A stretch of 16,541 nt of DNA, from positions 1 through 16,541 of the forward strand of contig JANYGM010000108.1 in NCBI GenBank assembly GCA_025362415.1, read 5' to 3'. The notes under the pieces were generated by a model that was given only the letters and a program-made list of their open reading frames with translations, ran no database searches and had not been told where the DNA came from. A program made the position numbers and the translations under genes. Source of the DNA: a bacterium (GTDB lineage Bacteria > Bacteroidota > Bacteroidia > Cytophagales > Thermonemataceae). How positions within the stretch are numbered: position 1 is the stretch's first letter; each line of letters begins with the position of its first letter. Shown here one piece after another: positions 14,218-16,541 of this stretch.

Positions 14218-14652
14218 ATGAATGAAAATCTCGTAAAAACACCGTTTGAAAAAATGCTCTTCTCACAGAAAAAAACGCTACTAATAGCGTCAATTTCTGG
14301 TTTTTTGGCGGTGGCTATTGGTGCTTTTGGCGCACACGCTTTGAAAGCGCACTTACTTTTGATAGGAAAACCAGAAGTTTTTGAAACTGCCTCAAAATAT
14401 CATTTTTATCATAGTTTTTTGTTGCTTTTGATTGGCATTTTGCAGTTTAATATTAAGACAAAATGGCTTTCCTATGCCTCTTGCGCTATATTTTATGGTC
14501 TTTTATTTTTTTGTAGTACACTTTATACACTAGCACTTACAGGTGTAGGCTTGCTAGGCGCAATTGCGCCTGTGGGTGGCATTTTCTTACTTCTTGGCTG
14601 GTTTTTGCTAGGAAAAGCTGTTTATGATGAATTTTATAATAAAAATAGTTGA
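14218..14652 (+). CDS. DUF423 family membrane protein
   Basis: Protein of 144 residues. The DUF423 (YgdD-like) signature is present: GFLAVAIGAFGAHALKAHL (28-46), then ETASKYHFYHSFLLLLIGIL (56-75) and ALTGVGLLGAIAPVGGIFLLLGW (106-128). Four membrane helices at about 20-42, 62-77, 84-106 and 111-135. Function unknown in the family; inner membrane. The first ~18 residues form a polar extension before helix 1, and Met 13 could be an alternative start, but the ATG at 14218 is the first in frame. The leader contains G and has the TTTGATAATCAAA palindrome instead of heptads. Confidence 0.92.
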   Translation: MNENLVKTPFEKMLFSQKKTLLIASISGFLAVAIGAFGAHALKAHLLLIGKPEVFETASKYHFYHSFLLLLIGILQFNIKTKWLSYASCAIFYGLLFFCSTLYTLALTGVGLLGAIAPVGGIFLLLGWFLLGKAVYDEFYNKNS

Positions 14653-14702
14653 TTTTTTTAGAAGATTTACTTAATTTTATCAAATCCAATCAAAAAAATT
14701 TC

Positions 14703-14710
14703 TAAATTTG
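14703..14710 (+). promoter_or_regulatory. Bacteroidota -7 promoter box (TAAATTTG) for the thiolase gene
   Basis: Perfect TAnnTTTG match 68 bases before the thiolase ATG, between the DUF423 stop and the heptad leader. Confidence 0.55.
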
Positions 14711-14737
14711 GAAAATAATTGTGTTGTAAAAAAATAC

Positions 14738-14778
14738 ATCACATATCAAATATTACACATTAAATATTCCATATCAAA
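14738..14778 (+). repeat. Pre-start heptad repeats before the thiolase gene
   Basis: Six diverged 7-mers in register: ATCACAT, ATCAAAT, ATTACAC, ATTAAAT, ATTCCAT, ATCAAAA, the last A being the first base of the ATG. 14727-14778 contains no G. Confidence 0.7.
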
Positions 14779-15948
14779 ATGAACGCATACATTGTAGCAG
14801 GCTACCGCAGTGCGGTAGGAAAATCTAAAAAAGGCGGTTTCCGCTTTACTCGCCCAGATGATTTGGCAGCAGACGTAATTAAACACTTGCTTGCAGCTGT
14901 ACCCAACCTTGACCCAACACGCATAGATGACCTTATTGTAGGAAATGCCGTTCCTGAAGCAGAACAAGGTATGCAAATGGGACGTATGATTTCGTTGCTT
15001 TCTTTGCCAATGAATGTACCTGGACTTATTATGAACCGTTATTGTGGCTCGGGCATTGAAACAATAGCAACAGCGTGCGCTCGTATTAGCGCAGGAATGG
15101 CTGATTGTATTATTGCAGGCGGAACGGAATCTATGTCGCTTGTACCTACAATGGGTTACAAAACAGCTTTAAACTGGAAAATTGCGGACAAAACACCTGA
15201 ATATTATTTAGGAATGGGCGGAACGGCAGAGCAAGTAGCCCAAGACTTCAAAATATCTCGTGAAAAGCAAGATGAATTTGCTTTTTATTCTCACCAAAAA
15301 GCCATTAAAGCTATCACAGAAGGCAAATTTAAAGATGAAATTGTGCCTATAAGCGTTACAGAAACTTATGTAGAAAATGGACAAAAGAAAGAAAAATCTT
15401 TTGTGGTGAGTGTTGATGAAGGACCTCGTTTGGATACTACTATTGAAGGTTTATCTAAATTAAAACCTGTTTTTGCTGCAAATGGTAGCGTTACGGCTGG
15501 TAACTCTTCTCAAACATCAGACGGAGCAGCTTTTGTGTTAGTAATGTCTGAAAAAATGGTAAATGAACTAGGTTTAAAGCCTATTGCACGTATGGTTGCG
15601 TATGCAGCAGAAGGCGTAAATCCTCGTATTATGGGTATAGGACCTGTGGCAGCTATTCCAAAAGCACTCAAACAAGCAGGACTTACTTTGGCTGATATTC
15701 ATCAAATTGAGCTAAATGAGGCATTTGCAGCACAATCTTTGGCAGTTATTCAAGAGCTAAACCTTGACCCTTCTATTATCAATGTCAATGGTGGAGCTAT
15801 TGCGCTTGGGCATCCGCTGGGCTGTTCTGGGGCAAAACTTTCTGTGCAACTTTTCAATGAAATGCGCCGTAGAGGTCAAAAATATGGTATGGTAAGTGCT
15901 TGTGTAGGCGGTGGACAAGGAATTGCAGGGATTTATGAGCTTTTGTAA
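14779..15948 (+). CDS. Thiolase (acetyl-CoA C-acyltransferase, FadA-like)
   Basis: Protein of 389 residues, full length for thiolases. All catalytic residues are present: nucleophile C89 in NRYCGSGIETIATAC, N313-E314 in NEAFAAQ, H345 in GGAIALGHPLGCSGA, and C375 in VSACVGGGQGIA. AGGTESMS (113-120) is the usual tetramer/active-site loop. It cleaves 3-ketoacyl-CoA with CoA in fatty acid beta-oxidation, or in reverse condenses acetyl-CoA. The FadA-type motif NVNGGAIALGHPLGCSGAK favours a degradative acyltransferase, but AtoB-like acetyltransferase cannot be excluded from sequence. No fadB-like partner follows in the window. It has its own -7 box and a heptad leader. Confidence 0.95.
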   Translation: MNAYIVAGYRSAVGKSKKGGFRFTRPDDLAADVIKHLLAAVPNLDPTRIDDLIVGNAVPEAEQGMQMGRMISLLSLPMNVPGLIMNRYCGSGIETIATACARISAGMADCIIAGGTESMSLVPTMGYKTALNWKIADKTPEYYLGMGGTAEQVAQDFKISREKQDEFAFYSHQKAIKAITEGKFKDEIVPISVTETYVENGQKKEKSFVVSVDEGPRLDTTIEGLSKLKPVFAANGSVTAGNSSQTSDGAAFVLVMSEKMVNELGLKPIARMVAYAAEGVNPRIMGIGPVAAIPKALKQAGLTLADIHQIELNEAFAAQSLAVIQELNLDPSIINVNGGAIALGHPLGCSGAKLSVQLFNEMRRRGQKYGMVSACVGGGQGIAGIYELL

Positions 15949-15965
15949 GGAATAGATTTTTTTAA

Positions 15966-16055
15966 GCTAAATTTTATTTTTCACTATTTGTATTAGAGTT
16001 TTTATTACTTGATAATCAAATGTTTAGCACAAATAAATATCAAAACCACCCCTAA
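15966..16055 (+). pseudogene. Remnant of the 3' end of a paralogue of the small ORF at 16231
   Basis: A frame open from 15966 (after TAA at 15963) to TAA at 16053 reads LEFLLLDNQMFSTNKYQNHP at its end, nearly identical to the C-terminus of the 16231-16464 ORF (two differences in 20 residues). The N-terminal part is missing or diverged. It therefore looks like a truncated duplicate, part of the 141-bp direct repeat. Confidence 0.5.
16009..16019. promoter_or_regulatory. TTGATAATCAA palindrome (repeat copy 1)
   Basis: Perfect 11-base palindrome, within the direct repeat; further copies at 16145-16155 and, as TTGATTATCAA, at 16418-16428. Confidence 0.3.
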
Positions 16056-16120
16056 CCCCTCCTTGAAAAGGAGGGGAATCTTACTCCCCTCCTTCCTAAG
16101 GAGGGGCTGGGGGTGGTTTT
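16042..16120. repeat. Palindromic repeat element, copy B
   Basis: 79 bases with 23-base outer arms (AAAACCACCCCTAACCCC... and its complement) that differ at two positions, both allowing G-U pairs. Inside are two perfect 9-bp hairpins, CCCCTCCTT-GAA-AAGGAGGGG and CCCCTCCTT-CCT-AAGGAGGGG, separated by a variable AATCTTA. Same orientation as copy C, inverted relative to copy A. Intergenic. Confidence 0.9.
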
Positions 16121-16144
16121 TAGTGCCAATTTATTGTTAAATAC

Positions 16145-16155
16145 TTGATAATCAA
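16145..16155. promoter_or_regulatory. TTGATAATCAA palindrome upstream of the small ORF
   Basis: Perfect 11-base palindrome between repeat element B and the 16231 ORF, followed by the 10-bp hairpin at 16169-16194. Confidence 0.3.
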
Positions 16156-16168
16156 CATATAAAAATTC

Positions 16169-16194
16169 TATTATCCAAGATATTTTGGATAATA
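16169..16194. other. 10-bp stem-loop before the small ORF
   Basis: TATTATCCAA (16169-16178) and TTGGATAATA (16185-16194) are exact complements around a 6-base loop. It lies 36 bases before the ATG of the small ORF and could be an operator or leader hairpin. Confidence 0.45.
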
Positions 16195-16230
16195 CAAATA
16201 GTGAAATTAAAAATAACAAAATCTATAAAA

Positions 16231-16464
16231 ATGCTTACACCAGATAATATTTTAGAAATATTTGAATTGCGAGGTTTGCCAAGTTATGGAATATGTTTAA
16301 ATTTCCTACCAACTGATATTTTATTAGAAACTTTAACCATAAAATATAATAGAGAATTTGCGGTTATGTTTACAATAGATAGCGTAAAACACACTTATAC
16401 ATTAGAGTTTTTATTACTTGATTATCAAACGTTTAGCACAAACAAATATCAAAACCACCCCTAA
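16231..16464 (+). CDS. Small hypothetical protein, 77 aa, with repeat-derived C-terminus
   Basis: I do not recognise this protein. From the ATG at 16231 it has 77 residues (MLTPDNILEIFELRGLPSYG...); a GTG at 16201 in the same frame would give 87, but ATG with a G-free stretch before it (16204-16230) is more likely. It is mixed helix/strand by appearance, with no signal peptide or membrane helix. Its last ~21 codons lie in the second copy of the 141-bp direct repeat, and its final residues QNHP and the stop TAA are read from the left arm of palindromic element C. The original C-terminus may have been replaced by the element. The frame is intact, but expression is uncertain. Confidence 0.5.
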   Translation: MLTPDNILEIFELRGLPSYGICLNFLPTDILLETLTIKYNREFAVMFTIDSVKHTYTLEFLLLDYQTFSTNKYQNHP

Positions 16465-16541
16465 CCCCTCCTTGAAAAGGAGGGGGACAAAACTCCCCTC
16501 CTTCCTAAGGAGGGGCTGGGGGTGGTTTTTAGTACCAATTT
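16401..16541. repeat. Direct repeat, copy 2 (runs to the window end)
   Basis: Second copy of the unit at 15992-16132. It overlaps the 3' end of the small ORF and reaches the last base of the window, so the true right end is not visible. Confidence 0.9.
16451..16529. repeat. Palindromic repeat element, copy C
   Basis: Same 79-base structure as copy B; the arms are identical and changes fall at the centre (AATCTTA replaced by GACAAAA). It provides the stop codon of the small ORF. Confidence 0.9.

Larger units (their letters stand above)
15992..16132. repeat. Direct repeat, copy 1 (141 bp)
   Basis: Matches 16401-16541 at offset 409 with 9 mismatches in 141 positions by my count, five of them in the hairpin loop (16076-16081). 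It contains palindromic element B plus about 50 bases of left flank with TTGATAATCAA. Confidence 0.9.

Noticed and set aside
16042..16120. Simple rho-independent terminator
   Set aside because: The element is far longer than a terminator, has nested symmetrical hairpins, occurs in both orientations and once inside a coding region, so it is treated as a repeat element even though it could stop transcription.
16201..16230. GTG start of the small ORF
   Set aside because: A later ATG at 16231 is available and the extra ten residues are low-complexity lysine/isoleucine; not excluded, only less likely.

Overview
The window looks like chromosomal DNA of a Bacteroidota bacterium, most likely a Cytophagales/Cytophagia member. 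The sequence is AT-rich. It encodes a very large secreted protein with a type B C-terminal sorting domain of the type IX secretion system (T9SS), a feature restricted to Bacteroidota. It has no clear Shine-Dalgarno sequences and carries several perfect matches to the Bacteroidota -7 promoter element TAnnTTTG. I cannot name the genus; a Bernardetia/Flexibacter-like marine species is only a guess.

Layout. 21-4183 (minus strand): a 1148-residue SBBP/PKD-type T9SS cargo protein, preceded by a ten-copy 21-bp tandem repeat, a terminator hairpin and a small conserved protein of unknown function. 4349-7200 (plus): a 2OG-Fe(II) oxygenase-like protein, then a two-gene overlapping unit of a DUF58/vWA protein and a membrane-anchored BatD-like protein. 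7398-9173 (minus): an APC-family amino acid permease. 9509-13035 (plus): a stand-alone Cas6-type CRISPR RNA endonuclease, then atpG (ATP synthase gamma) and purA (adenylosuccinate synthetase), each seemingly its own transcription unit. 13231-15948 (plus): a four-helix membrane protein, an RRM RNA-binding protein, a DUF423 membrane protein and a thiolase. 15949-16541: a repeat-rich end with two copies of a direct repeat carrying a GC-rich palindromic element, and a small ORF that runs into the second copy. No rRNA, tRNA, CRISPR array or transposase gene was seen.

The protein-coding content is mostly ordinary housekeeping and accessory genes. The unusual material is in the repeats. (1) Seven-base periodic repeats sit immediately outside many genes: C-rich, G-free heptads of the TTCACAA type just before start codons, and G-containing, C-free heptads of the TTGTGAA/TTAGGAA type just after, or overlapping, stop codons. 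(2) Almost every 5' leader in the window is free of G on the coding strand. (3) A roughly 75-80 bp palindromic element occurs three times, once inside the signal-peptide region of a membrane protein. (4) A REP/BIME-like pair of inverted hairpins lies between atpG and purA. (5) The 21-bp minisatellite fills the leader of the T9SS gene and is itself a multiple of seven. These features look like a gene-boundary repeat system in this lineage and are the best candidates for something undescribed.
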